NCBI RefSeq assembly: GCF_045635475.1
Contig: NZ_JBJGXI010000003.1
Span: 1 to 64,000 of the forward strand
DNA from: JBJGXI01 sp045635475
GTDB lineage: Bacteria > Bacillota > Bacilli > Bacillales > Amphibacillaceae
Direction of reading: 5' to 3'
DNA length: 64,000 nucleotides
Shown: positions 25,786 through 35,024 of the stretch, one piece after another
How the letters are laid out: every line of letters starts with the position of its first letter
Numbering within the stretch: the stretch's first letter is position 1
Notes under the pieces: model-generated
The model's input: only the letters and a program-made list of their open reading frames with translations
Database searches by the model: none
Told to the model about the DNA's origin: nothing
Position numbers and translations under genes: made by a program

Positions 25786-26030
25786 AAAATAATAAAACAC
25801 CCGCCTCTTTCCATAAGGAAAAGAGACGGGTGTTGTCATTGGCCCGCGGTACCACTCTGCTTGTTTATATGTAAACCACTCCATTTGTTAACGAGGTACA
25901 CCCCGGCTCATCCTACTAATGTTCAGAAGAGCATCTACAAAGTCCGGTTCATCATTTGCGCCGTAATCAGGCTCCCACCACCCCTGACTCGCTGTACCTT
26001 TACAAACAACTACTCTCTTTGTCATTGAAT
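25786..26030 (-). promoter_or_regulatory. T-box leader of argS (arginine)
   Basis: The minus strand contains AGAGTGGTACCGCGGG at 25843-25858, the T-box that pairs with the uncharged tRNA end. Stem I closes with GGTACA (near 26000) and TGTACC (near 25900). In the 3' side of Stem I, CGG (25944-25946) followed by ACT fits a specifier codon for arginine. A terminator stem (ACACCCG...CGGGTGT, 25797-25833) is followed by TTTTATTATTTT. Uncharged tRNA-Arg should allow read-through. The specifier choice is inference. Confidence 0.93.
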
Positions 26031-26108
26031 TTCTTATGTATTTCAAACTATTATAACTACTTTTTCACAAATTGCAATAGCTCTTTATCGAAATTCGCTT
26101 GTTCTCAC

Positions 26109-26666
26109 CTATAAACCAAACCGCTCTTTAATCATTGTCGCAACTTCTTCAGCACTCATTTTCGAATTATTTATTCTCAAATAATTTTCTTTGTTTATTT
26201 CTCCATGTTCCGAATTTAAACGCATTGTGTCCATCGTGCTCAATAAATTGTGTTCTGATTGCTCGACGTTTCTTTTTGTCGGTTTATGCTCTAGCCTGTT
26301 CGCTGTTTTATTTCGTTTTAGCCTCTCTTCTACATCTGCTTCTAACTCAACAAAGAATATTTCGGCTCCTCGGTCACTAAATGTACTAGACATTTTTTCA
26401 ACAGCTTCCCAGTCCTCTTTTTCGTTAAATGCCCAAACAAAAGTAAAAATCATTCCATATTGATCACTTTTCGAAAACGATTTAAATATTTCTTCACGAA
26501 ACAGCGTGGATAATCTCCACATTTCAGGACTAAATCCGAAAAACGGCTCAAGCAAATCGATCGTCATATGGTTATGGAATAGTTGTAAATCAGTAATTTT
26601 TGATAACGCTTGTCCGACAGTCATTTTTCCAACTGCCTGAGGTCCGAATAGTAAAACAAATCTCAC
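26109..26666 (-). CDS. P-loop AAA/kinase-like protein
   Basis: 185 aa from GTG 26666, with a weak ribosome site. The Walker A motif is GPQAVGKMT at residues 8-16. A small nucleotide-kinase-like fold follows with FHNHMTIDLL, FFVELEADVEERLKRN (lid arginines) and a C-terminal helix. It resembles shikimate- or gluconate-kinase-like stand-alone proteins of Bacillus annotated as AAA ATPases. The substrate is unknown, and no neighbour suggests one. Confidence 0.75.
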   Translation of the reverse strand: MRFVLLFGPQAVGKMTVGQALSKITDLQLFHNHMTIDLLEPFFGFSPEMWRLSTLFREEIFKSFSKSDQYGMIFTFVWAFNEKEDWEAVEKMSSTFSDRGAEIFFVELEADVEERLKRNKTANRLEHKPTKRNVEQSEHNLLSTMDTMRLNSEHGEINKENYLRINNSKMSAEEVATMIKERFGL

Positions 26667-26812
26667 TGCTTTTTCACGCCTGGATTTTTCTAAAAGTATA
26701 TCATTTCAGTCAACTAAACCGTAGACCACATACTTATAGTTCCCATGAATCAATACTATAAGCGTCTTATAACAAAATACCTGGCCCTAAATTATTAAGA
26801 GCAAACACTTCA

Positions 26813-28276
26813 CTATAGCAGAAAACTAGCATCACCCACATCTACAAAATACGCCTTTCCGCTCACCGCATCAATGACACGGACATGGCCGACAGTGTCT
26901 GGAAAAGAGGCAACATAGCTTAAAGAAAATATTGATTTTTGATCTTCATCATACTCACGAACAAACATGAGCTCCATTTCTACATGTTTCTCGTAAATTT
27001 TTTTCACATCTTCCTTGGAAAGGACAGGTAAACTCGGAAACTTCTTAAATAGCGCATCAGATGGGACATCAAGATTAAAATTATTCACTTTTCCAGAATA
27101 CCTTCCCACTTCCATAATAGATACGTGTTGATCTACGCGTACTTTATTACAAAATAAGTGAAAGTAAAACGTATATGAAGGCTCAGATTCAATGTCTTCT
27201 TCATAAAAATCGATCTCTTCTTCGGATTCGGACTCTTCAACTTCATCATCTATTACTTCTTCATCCTCAAGTTCATCGTCTAAAAAATCTTCAAGCATTT
27301 CAACCTGAAATCTTGTATCTGTATCTGAAAAGAGTTTATACAACAACTGAAACGCAACCTGTCTGGCTTTCACTTCCCCAATTTCCGCGTCGTTTTCTTC
27401 TATAGCTTCTCCGCTTACGATCTGCACAAGCCTTGACGTATTTTCATCAAAGCAAAGCTTCACAATATCGTTATCTTGTTCATCCATATCAAAAGAGAAA
27501 TTTTTCACTTCGTCCTTTGTTGACCATAGCTCTATTTTTTTCCCTTCCGTTATCTGCTTATCTAGCAATTTATATTCAGCTGTTAAGCCGACGAGCTGAT
27601 GTATGCTTTCAGTTGGAACAGGTTGTTTTGGAATCGGTTCGGATTCGTGTTTTTCTTGTACACTAGCAGGCTCCGTTCCATCGACTGGTATATCGAAGGC
27701 ATGCTCCAAAACCCCATATACAAGATGATATTGATTATCGCCATTTTTATATATTTCATTATCCAGTTGCTGAATCATAATTTCAAAGTCCAATTTATCC
27801 ATATATCTCTGCAGTGCTTCTTCCTTTGAAATCAACGCATCAGCATATTTAACTTCAAATTTTTCATCTGAATTAGTAAAATATGTTACTTGTCCAGAAG
27901 TGGAAACTGATATAGTAAATCCTGTACTATGTAGAAATAAACCGTATTTTTCCTCCCTTTTTTCATAAATGACCATATAAGGATTATCCAAATCTATCAC
28001 TGCCGATAACTCATATTCTTGTGGTTGTTCAGGATAAAATGTGTTGATAAATTGATCCGCGATCGTAACAATTTCCGCCTTTTGTATTTCTCCAGGTTGT
28101 GCTTCTTCATACATGCAAAAGGTCATTAATTCTCCTTTTGCGTTAACCGAGTAAGACCCAATTTCTTCATCTGACTCTACCACTACTAAATCAAATGTAT
28201 CTTCTTCATATTCTGAAACTCTATCATAGACAGTTGCTGGTAAAAAAGGCTGAAGTTGTTGCAACATTGTTTTCAT
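26813..28276 (-). CDS. Large acidic protein, possibly YcdB/YcdC-repeat type
   Basis: 487 aa from ATG 28276, chosen for GGAGGAACAG directly upstream (18 bases shorter than the longest frame). No signal peptide or membrane helix is visible. Two similar halves carry ISKEEALQRYMDKL and LSKEDVKKIYEKHV, each ahead of a beta-rich segment, as in YcdB/YcdC repeat proteins. An extremely acidic linker (DDELEDEEVIDDEVEESESE) lies near residue 350. Function unknown, and the family assignment is tentative. Confidence 0.6.
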   Translation of the reverse strand: MKTMLQQLQPFLPATVYDRVSEYEEDTFDLVVVESDEEIGSYSVNAKGELMTFCMYEEAQPGEIQKAEIVTIADQFINTFYPEQPQEYELSAVIDLDNPYMVIYEKREEKYGLFLHSTGFTISVSTSGQVTYFTNSDEKFEVKYADALISKEEALQRYMDKLDFEIMIQQLDNEIYKNGDNQYHLVYGVLEHAFDIPVDGTEPASVQEKHESEPIPKQPVPTESIHQLVGLTAEYKLLDKQITEGKKIELWSTKDEVKNFSFDMDEQDNDIVKLCFDENTSRLVQIVSGEAIEENDAEIGEVKARQVAFQLLYKLFSDTDTRFQVEMLEDFLDDELEDEEVIDDEVEESESEEEIDFYEEDIESEPSYTFYFHLFCNKVRVDQHVSIMEVGRYSGKVNNFNLDVPSDALFKKFPSLPVLSKEDVKKIYEKHVEMELMFVREYDEDQKSIFSLSYVASFPDTVGHVRVIDAVSGKAYFVDVGDASFLL

Positions 28277-28512
28277 CTGTTCCTCCATAATCATTATTTG
28301 AATTAATTATAATGACAAATTTTGGTTTCGCAAATAACATTTTCCAACGAATTTAACACCATACGTACATTATTAATCTATGCTTTTATAATTTAAAAAA
28401 ACAGCATGGATCATTCAAATAACTTACATCGACGACAAATAGTTTTGAAAAAATTGGTATTTTCATGGTAAAATAAATTATTAACAGAATTTTTAAAAAA
28501 GGAGCGCAGACA

Positions 28513-28821
28513 ATGATTTTACAATATCTAATTGTTCCATTAATTGTTGTTCTAGTCGTATATATGATTATGTCGGTAAAGTACAAAGATATAGAAAAAA
28601 TCGATAAAGGATTTATACTGAACTACCATAAGCTCTCCTATAGAAGAAGGTTAATACGTGCTCTATGGGGTATTCCCTTTTCGTTACTTTTATATCTTGC
28701 TTTATTTTGGCTTGCCGATTTAACCACTGAAGAATATAGAAACCTTGGAATAGTCTTCTTATTCCTTCTACTGATCAACATAGCTTATGAATATGGAAAA
28801 TGGAAAAAGCATGTGAAGTAA
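28513..28821 (+). CDS. Small integral membrane protein (102 aa)
   Basis: ATG with AAAGGAGCG upstream. Three hydrophobic helices are visible: the N-terminal signal-anchor (VPLIVVLVVYMIM), WGIPFSLLLYLALFWLADL, and LGIVFLFLLLINIAYEYG. Short basic loops (SYRRRLIRAL and KWKKHVK) should face the cytosol. I recognise no family. It is followed 79 bases later by a DUF218 gene on the same strand. Confidence 0.6.
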   Translation: MILQYLIVPLIVVLVVYMIMSVKYKDIEKIDKGFILNYHKLSYRRRLIRALWGIPFSLLLYLALFWLADLTTEEYRNLGIVFLFLLLINIAYEYGKWKKHVK

Positions 28822-28900
28822 TAGTGTGCAACTATCTTTCTCAAAGAGGATGCGATTTAGTAATAAGCAGTAGCGGTATTATTTTCTGGCAAAGGAGCGG

Positions 28901-29482
28901 GTGAAATTGGCTATGCTTATTAAAAAATTTGGCTTACTACTTTTCGCCATCCTGTTTTTATGGTTTATCATACATACGATCATCATCGTCATAGATGGGC
29001 TCACTGATGAGTTGGAGCGTGTTGACACAGCAGTAGTACTTGGTAATAAAGTAGAATTAGATGGTCAGCCTTCTACTAGATTACAAGCAAGATTAGATAA
29101 ATCAGCAGCGCTTTATAAAGACGAGTATTTTAAGTACATCATTGTTAGTGGCGGGATAGGGAAAGAAGGCTTTGATGAGGCAACAGTAATGAAACAATAT
29201 TTAGTAGATAAAGGTATCCCGTCAGAGGTAATTATTGAAGATAACGACGGATACAATTCATTCATGACCGCTCAAAATACTACAGAAATAATGAAAGATT
29301 TAAATTTAGACTCCGTAATGGTAATCACACAATACTTTCATATCACACGAACAAAATTAGCGTTTAGTAAATTTGGACATGAAGACGTATATGGAGCGCA
29401 TGCGGAAATCTTTGAATTTAGAGATTTATATTCGATAATTCGGGAATTCCCTGCTTATTATAAATACCTTTTCCAATATTGA
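28901..29482 (+). CDS. YdcF/DUF218 (ElyC/SanA-like) membrane protein
   Basis: 193 aa from GTG 28901, preceded by AAAGGAGCGG. One N-terminal membrane helix is followed by an extracytoplasmic DUF218 domain: DTAVVLGNKVELDGQPS, RLQARLDKSAALY, KYIIVSGGIGKEGFDEA, and SVMVITQYFHITRTKLAF. Members such as SanA, ElyC and YdcF act in envelope integrity or bind nucleotides; the exact reaction is not known. The conserved His of the QYFHITR motif is present. Confidence 0.88.
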   Translation: MKLAMLIKKFGLLLFAILFLWFIIHTIIIVIDGLTDELERVDTAVVLGNKVELDGQPSTRLQARLDKSAALYKDEYFKYIIVSGGIGKEGFDEATVMKQYLVDKGIPSEVIIEDNDGYNSFMTAQNTTEIMKDLNLDSVMVITQYFHITRTKLAFSKFGHEDVYGAHAEIFEFRDLYSIIREFPAYYKYLFQY

Positions 29483-29564
29483 GCGTATGAATGATTGCAT
29501 AATAACAACAGTTGTTGTATGCGACACGTACAGATGAATATCTAAGTACAAGGGAGGAATATCA

Positions 29565-30107
29565 ATGATAAAAGCAGTTAGCGGGGCTATTATCGTCACT
29601 TTATTGGCAATTGCCTTAATACTAGGATTTATGAAATACCAAGACTACAAGAATAGTTTAGAAAATATTCTAGCCGCAGATTTATATGATGTGTTGACTT
29701 CCTATGATGATTTTTTAGAGAATTATGAAGAACAACCAGCTTTATCTTTACAATATATTCAGAATTCTAAAGTTGATTTAGAAAAGATACAAATCTTTTC
29801 TGAGGACTTAGATCATGACATAGGCTATCAAGAACTTGGACCAATTACAGAAGATTTTTTAACAATAATGCATACGATCGAAGTCGAGTTCACTAATAAT
29901 AGAGAACTAAGTACGAACCGTTTCGATGATTTGAACACGATGTTAAATGAACTTAAAATTATCGTGTATAACAATTATTATAATGATAAAGATAATCATC
30001 ATGGTGGACAAGCGAAATTACAATTAAATCAAGTGGAAGATATTAACGAATTCAGGGATAAATTAGACAATTATATTACGGATAATAAGTTGAGCATTTC
30101 CCAATAG
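29565..30107 (+). CDS. Membrane-anchored protein of unknown function (180 aa)
   Basis: ATG preceded by GGGAGGAA. One N-terminal hydrophobic helix (GAIIVTLLAIALILGFM) precedes an acidic, mostly helical domain that is probably outside the membrane. No motif or family is recognised. It lies 82 bases after the DUF218 gene on the same strand and could share its transcript. Confidence 0.6.
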   Translation: MIKAVSGAIIVTLLAIALILGFMKYQDYKNSLENILAADLYDVLTSYDDFLENYEEQPALSLQYIQNSKVDLEKIQIFSEDLDHDIGYQELGPITEDFLTIMHTIEVEFTNNRELSTNRFDDLNTMLNELKIIVYNNYYNDKDNHHGGQAKLQLNQVEDINEFRDKLDNYITDNKLSISQ

Positions 30108-30228
30108 GAAATGGCTCTTATATGTTAGTATTTGCACATTCATCATCTGTAACCCCTTAGGCCGAAGCTACATGACTGCCATCTACTTTACCAGCCACGG
30201 TTCACTGAATAACCTAACTTCACTCTAT

Positions 30229-30540
30229 TCAAGAAATAAGCTTCAAACCCACCGCCGAAGAAAGAATCAGTACAATAAACAACAATCTTCTCCATTCTTT
30301 CGGTTCCCCGTATAATACCATTCCCATTATGGTAGACCCAACGGTTCCAATTCCTGTCCAAATGCCATAAACCGTGCCCATCGGCAATGTTTGCATCGCA
30401 TAAGACAAAAGCGAGAGACTTAAACTAAATGTAACGATTAGATAAATCATAGCATCCCACTTTTTCATAGCTAATCGCTTGATATTTATCACGCCAATAA
30501 CTTCAAAAATTCCTGCTAATAAAACTGCTAACCACGCCAT
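30229..30540 (-). CDS. SMR family transporter subunit (second of a pair)
   Basis: 103 aa with four membrane helices. The essential Glu of SMR exporters is in helix 1 (GIFEVIGVI). YAMQTLPMGTVYGIWTGIGTVG is the SMR helix 2-3 signature. It overlaps its partner by one base, as in EbrAB, YkkCD and YvdRS. Such pairs form antiparallel heterodimers that export quaternary cations, or guanidinium in the Gdx branch. The substrate is not settled here. Confidence 0.92.
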   Translation of the reverse strand: MAWLAVLLAGIFEVIGVINIKRLAMKKWDAMIYLIVTFSLSLSLLSYAMQTLPMGTVYGIWTGIGTVGSTIMGMVLYGEPKEWRRLLFIVLILSSAVGLKLIS

Positions 30541-30881
30541 TATGCGACACCTTTACTTTCTGAAGACTCACTTGATACTAGCTTTAAGCCTATGACCCCA
30601 ATCAATAGCGTAACAATTAGAAGAATTTTCAATGGTTGAAAAGGCTCACCATAGACAACAATTTCCACTAACACCGTACCGACAGTTCCTAGACCTGCAA
30701 AGACTGCATAAACAGTTCCAATTGGGAGATTTTTTGCAGCAAGTGGTAAAAGAAAAAAGGTTACAATAATCGCTATTATCGTCAAACTCCATTCTAAGAC
30801 ACTTTCTGAATATTTTAGACCAGCCACCCAATACACTTCAAAGATGGAAGCTATCACAACATAAAACCATTGTTTGTTCAT
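30540..30881 (-). CDS. SMR family transporter subunit (first of a pair)
   Basis: 113 aa with four membrane helices and a polar C-terminal tail (SSESSESKG). The conserved Glu is in SIFEVYWVAGLKYSE, and LAAKNLPIGTVYAVFAGLGTVG is the family signature. GGAGTAAAAATA precedes the ATG. The two genes are probably co-expressed. No TetR regulator and no guanidine riboswitch motif was seen in the 255 bases upstream. Confidence 0.92.
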   Translation of the reverse strand: MNKQWFYVVIASIFEVYWVAGLKYSESVLEWSLTIIAIIVTFFLLPLAAKNLPIGTVYAVFAGLGTVGTVLVEIVVYGEPFQPLKILLIVTLLIGVIGLKLVSSESSESKGVA

Positions 30882-31136
30882 TATTTTTACTCCTTAACAA
30901 TTGAAATAAGATACCTGCTTGTTTTTGTTCATGAAAGCATAATAGCAGATATAGCAGGATCTAATCTGAATTTCGTAAACAAGTTCAACTTTGCAAGTGT
31001 AGTGCAAAACCCCCTTAATTTCAATTGAAAATGTTTAGATGCATGGTTCCTGGAAAGTAGTTTTTTGAAATTAGAAAAAAGCAGGAGATCACTCCCCCAC
31101 TTTCTCTCTATGGAGACACCTGTCGTGTCAGAAACT

Positions 31137-32732
31137 TTATAAATGATCTACTGCTGCTCTTTCAATTGCAAGCCCGTTTTTATAACGTTTCATATATTGT
31201 TCAAAACCTTCTACATCTTTTGGATCTGGAGAAACTGTTTTGACTGATTGGTTCACAAATATTTTCTCATTTAAATATTCCTCTAATGTTTGGTTTTCCT
31301 TTTTGTTAATCATGTAGGACCCAAGCAGCGCAATTCCCCATGCGCCGCCTTCTCCTGCAGTTTCCATCACAGAAACGGGAACATTAAATGCAGCGGCCAA
31401 CATACTTTGACCTACACCTTCTGTCTTGAATATGCCACCGTGACCTAACACTTCATCAAGCTTTACTTTTTCTTCTTCCATAAGAATATCCATCCCTATT
31501 TTCATCGCACCAAATGCACTAAATAAATGGGTACGCATGAAATTAGCTAGATTGAAATTGCTGCCTGAAGATCGAACAAATAATGGACGGCCTTCTTCGA
31601 AATAAGTCATATGCTCTCCGGAAAGATAGCCATAAGAAAGTAAGCCACCGCCATCTGGGTCTCCTTGAAGGGCTTGCTTGAACAAGGTTTCATATAATTT
31701 GTCTGTATCTACTTCCATGCCCATTGCTGTAGAAAATTGTTCAAATAATCCTACCCACGCATTCAGATCAGATGTACAGTTATTAGAGTGCGCCATCGCT
31801 ACTAAGTTACCTGTAGGTGTGGTTACGAGATCAATTTCAGGATGTACTTTAGATAGATCTTTTTCCAGTACAACCATTGCAAATGCCGATGTTCCAGCAG
31901 ACACATTACCCGTACGTTTCGCTACACTGTTTGTTGCAACCATGCCAGTTCCAGCGTCCCCTTCAGGCGGACAAAGTGGAATACCTGCCTCCAATTCTCC
32001 GGTAACATCTAACAGTTTTGCGCCTGCTTCTGTTAATTCACCAGCGTTTTCCCCTGCTACCAATACGTTCGGCAAAATATCTTCCAATTTCCATGGTAAG
32101 TTCTTCGGTGCAATCGATGCATTAAATTGTTCGATCATGGTTTGATTAAAGCTTTTCGTTTCTAAATCAATTGGAAATACACCAGACGCTTCCCCAACTC
32201 CAAGCACCTTCTGACCTGTCAGTTTCCAATGCACATAACCAGCTAAAGTAGTTTGAAAACGAATGTCACTAACATGCTCCTCTTGATTTATGGTTGCTTG
32301 ATATAAATGAGCAATGCTCCATCTTTGCGGAATTTGATAGTTAAATAGATTTGTTAGCTCTGTCGATGCCTGTTCGGTTATATTATTACGCCATGTTCGG
32401 AAAGGCACCAAAAGTTCATCATCTTTCCCAAAAGCCATGTAGCCATGCATCATGGCACTAAAGCCAATCGCGCCTACAGTTTGTAAAGTAATGCCGTACT
32501 GCTGTTCGACATCACTCGCCATCTTTGCGTAACTGTCTTGCAGCCCTTTCCAAATTTCCTCAACGCTATATGTCCACATATTATTTTCATAACTATTTTC
32601 CCAATCATGGCTTCCAGAAGCGATTGGTGTATGATCTTCACCAATCAGAACTGCTTTAATTCGTGTAGACCCTAATTCAATACCAAGTACTGTCTTACCA
32701 TTTTGAATTGCATTTTTTACAGCTTGACTCAT
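31137..32732 (-). CDS. FGGY-family carbohydrate kinase
   Basis: 531 aa from ATG 32732, with GGAGGAATGTC upstream; the extra ten codons of the longer frame were dropped. GIELGSTRIKAVLI is the first phosphate motif, FSAMMHGYMAF lies near residue 100, PPEGDAGTGMVATN is in the middle, and GHGGIFKTEGVGQSML with AGEGGAWGIALLGSY holds the second nucleotide site. It phosphorylates a sugar or polyol (ribulokinase/xylulokinase group). No isomerase or transporter is adjacent, so the substrate is open. A cre-like box lies just upstream. Confidence 0.88.
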   Translation of the reverse strand: MSQAVKNAIQNGKTVLGIELGSTRIKAVLIGEDHTPIASGSHDWENSYENNMWTYSVEEIWKGLQDSYAKMASDVEQQYGITLQTVGAIGFSAMMHGYMAFGKDDELLVPFRTWRNNITEQASTELTNLFNYQIPQRWSIAHLYQATINQEEHVSDIRFQTTLAGYVHWKLTGQKVLGVGEASGVFPIDLETKSFNQTMIEQFNASIAPKNLPWKLEDILPNVLVAGENAGELTEAGAKLLDVTGELEAGIPLCPPEGDAGTGMVATNSVAKRTGNVSAGTSAFAMVVLEKDLSKVHPEIDLVTTPTGNLVAMAHSNNCTSDLNAWVGLFEQFSTAMGMEVDTDKLYETLFKQALQGDPDGGGLLSYGYLSGEHMTYFEEGRPLFVRSSGSNFNLANFMRTHLFSAFGAMKIGMDILMEEEKVKLDEVLGHGGIFKTEGVGQSMLAAAFNVPVSVMETAGEGGAWGIALLGSYMINKKENQTLEEYLNEKIFVNQSVKTVSPDPKDVEGFEQYMKRYKNGLAIERAAVDHL

Positions 32733-32770
32733 TTGACATTCCTCCAAAAATAGATTTAGCAAGTAGTTAT

Positions 32771-32784
32771 AGCAACCGTTTTCA
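32771..32784 (-). promoter_or_regulatory. cre-like site (CcpA) upstream of the FGGY kinase
   Basis: The minus strand reads TGAAAACGGTTGCT, matching the consensus TGNNANCGNTNNCA at all fixed positions except the last. It lies about 40 bases before the start codon, where CcpA binding would repress. This fits glucose repression of a sugar kinase. Confidence 0.55.
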
Positions 32785-33004
32785 TATACGTGCTTATGAG
32801 TATCATCATTTCTAAAGTAAAGTGGTATTCAATTCAATTCATTTCATTACATACAAGAACCATCTTGTACGTACATATTAAATTATAGTCTTATGTTACA
32901 ACAATTCATACGTACACTCAAGCGTAACTTAGTTTTGGTAGATTGATAGTCTTAGAGGAACTAGAAACCTTTTGCCAATGTCTGTGGTAAGTTATGCTCA
33001 ACTT

Positions 33005-33370
33005 TTAATTCTCTTCTCGTAACAGAATAATTTCCTTCGCTATCATACTTCTATTGCCCGCTGTAATGAATTGTCTTCTTGCTAAAACAATCGAAACACT
33101 AGCTCCCTCGTGAACCTGCTCTAAGGATAACGTTTCACCGTCATTATTGCTGATTGTCGTATCTTGATTAATTTGCACATGGCACAAATATCCGATATCA
33201 TCTCTGCCATTTCTGCTAAATTTAATAACCGGGCAATCCGTTGTGAACGCTTGATTGTTATCGTCAACATCTGTTACGGTTCCCTCAAGCGTTTTCGTAC
33301 TCAAATCAAACAACAAAACTGACACAAACGTAATGATCGCTATAGCAAATAATACCATTACCTTTTTCAT
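33005..33370 (-). CDS. Membrane-anchored small protein (121 aa)
   Basis: Start taken at ATG 33370, because GAGG lies nine bases upstream; the longer frame begins at 33385. An N-terminal helix (VMVLFAIAIITFVSVLLF) is followed by a beta-rich domain beginning LEGTVTDVDDNNQAF and ending SMIAKEIILL. This layout recalls the DUF3221 lipoproteins at 36615 and 45178, but there is no lipobox Cys. Two Cys (TTDCPV and YLCHV) could form a disulfide outside the cell. Function unknown. Confidence 0.6.
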   Translation of the reverse strand: MKKVMVLFAIAIITFVSVLLFDLSTKTLEGTVTDVDDNNQAFTTDCPVIKFSRNGRDDIGYLCHVQINQDTTISNNDGETLSLEQVHEGASVSIVLARRQFITAGNRSMIAKEIILLREEN

Positions 33371-33404
33371 GTATCTCATCCTCATGAATTTTTTCTGCGC
33401 AATC

Positions 33405-34487
33405 CTATTGCACCCAAGGCTGTCGAGATGTTTTAATCGTTTCTCCAGTAGTTAGTGCTTCTTCCATTTTCATACCCAAATAGTAGTCCTGTGAAGCTTC
33501 ACGTAAACTGTAAAAACTCGGTCCACCTTGCACATAATCTATCATTTTCACCAAGCATGTTGCGATTGCTAGTTCATCATCATATAACCGCGCTGGAACA
33601 AAGGGATTCTTATAGGCCCAGTCTTCACCTGCTAAGATACCGTATAAAAATAACCCTTCTTGATTTTCGTATTCACCTTTATTGATGCGCTTCAAGTCAA
33701 TATGTACTGGTGTTTTGAAATCTTTTAATAGCTTAACTCTATTGTCAAAGATCTCCCCACGTTCACCTCGAACGGACAGATGATTGGAACGAATCCAGGA
33801 GCGATGTTGGTCTTTTGTGAAGTCATAGATGCCAAGTTTATCTCCAAAATCTAGCCAAACAAGATCACGTGGGGCTTTTACGATTTTCTCTTCTGCCGGG
33901 TAACCTGCCCTGCTCGGTCCAGCAACTAGATGGGAGTAAAACCTTTTCCCACGTATTTCCACATCTTCAAACCCAACAGCTAGCATTTTTCTTAATAGAC
34001 TCACTCCATGATAAAAATGAGAAATTGATACGGTCGCTTCTGTGATTTTTCCTAAACGCCCTTCGTTAATCAGTGATAATCGAGCTTGTTGAATCGGGTG
34101 AAAGTGATATTGCTCTGCTACTTGTACTTTCGCTCCCTTTTCAGTTAGTTTTTCATGAAGCATAATTAATCCCGCAAAATCCGGTGCTGGAGGGGTTTCA
34201 GCTAATGCTGGAATCTGATGTTTAGCTAATTCTAGTATGTAGGTTGCACATGCTTGTGGGTTAGCGGAGACAACAACAAAATCAGGAGTCTCTTTATCTA
34301 ATAAAGCTGCTAATGTCGGATACGTTGGAATATTCCACTGTTTCTCCATCTCTTTTGCTTTCTCTTCATTCCGAACAACCATTCCAGTCACTTGGAAGAG
34401 ATCTGGAAGAGCCTTAGAAATTCGCAAGTAATATTGTGCCCGAAAACCACTTCCACCAATAATACTAAAACGGCATATTTTCTCCAT
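33405..34487 (-). CDS. Gfo/Idh/MocA family oxidoreductase
   Basis: 360 aa from ATG 34487, with GGGGAT upstream. The N-terminal Rossmann fold shows FSIIGGSGFRAQYYLRI. DFVVVSANPQA and ALAETPPAP follow, the latter replacing the usual EKP motif. EQYHFHPIQQARLSLINEGRLGKI opens the C-terminal domain. The family acts on sugars, inositols or related compounds with NAD(P). The variant ETPPAP motif lacks the common catalytic Lys, so activity or substrate may be unusual. A GNAT gene lies upstream on the same strand. Confidence 0.83.
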   Translation of the reverse strand: MEKICRFSIIGGSGFRAQYYLRISKALPDLFQVTGMVVRNEEKAKEMEKQWNIPTYPTLAALLDKETPDFVVVSANPQACATYILELAKHQIPALAETPPAPDFAGLIMLHEKLTEKGAKVQVAEQYHFHPIQQARLSLINEGRLGKITEATVSISHFYHGVSLLRKMLAVGFEDVEIRGKRFYSHLVAGPSRAGYPAEEKIVKAPRDLVWLDFGDKLGIYDFTKDQHRSWIRSNHLSVRGERGEIFDNRVKLLKDFKTPVHIDLKRINKGEYENQEGLFLYGILAGEDWAYKNPFVPARLYDDELAIATCLVKMIDYVQGGPSFYSLREASQDYYLGMKMEEALTTGETIKTSRQPWVQ

Positions 34488-34520
34488 GATTATCCCCATT
34501 TCTATTATTAGGGTTCCGAT

Positions 34521-35024
34521 TTATAATTGAATTACCATTAAATCTTCATCATAGTACTCCCCGTTATATTTCAGTGCATTTCTTTCCGTTCCGAACACTT
34601 CAAAACCTACTGACTTGTACAATTCTTTTGCAGCTAAATTATTTGATACGACAGTTAAGTTGATCTGCTCCAAACCCTCACAATCTTTCACCTTCATTAT
34701 AAGTTTATTTATAAGAAATGTCCCTATTCCTTGCCCTCTGCTCTCTGGAGCAACATACATGCCAAAAACATTTCCTTTGTGGGCAAATTTCATGCCACTC
34801 TCACGCACAAAAGTAGCCGTTCCAACTAACGAACCACGTTCATCAAAGGTACCTAACACAAATTTATCCGTCATTGGCTTCAATCGTGCTTGCACTGCTT
34901 CAAGTGAAAATTCAACTTCTCTCTCGTATGTTGATCCAAATGATTCTGGATTAGTTTGTAATGCACGTAAACGTAATGCTTGATATTCCTGAGCATCTTG
35001 CTCATCTAATACTCGACTATTCAT
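34521..35024 (-). CDS. GNAT family N-acetyltransferase
   Basis: 167 aa. MYVAPESRGQGIGTFLINKLI is motif A with the acetyl-CoA pyrophosphate loop RGQGIG. INLTVVSNNLAAKELYKSVGFEVFG is motif B with the C-terminal strand. Small-molecule or protein N-acetylation is likely; the substrate is unknown. It precedes the oxidoreductase by about 20 bases on the same strand and may share its transcript. Confidence 0.9.
   Translation of the reverse strand: MNSRVLDEQDAQEYQALRLRALQTNPESFGSTYEREVEFSLEAVQARLKPMTDKFVLGTFDERGSLVGTATFVRESGMKFAHKGNVFGMYVAPESRGQGIGTFLINKLIMKVKDCEGLEQINLTVVSNNLAAKELYKSVGFEVFGTERNALKYNGEYYDEDLMVIQL

Noticed and set aside
30882..31136. Possible guanidine riboswitch upstream of the SMR pair
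   Set aside because: No ACGA/ACGG loop pair or ykkC-like conserved blocks were found.
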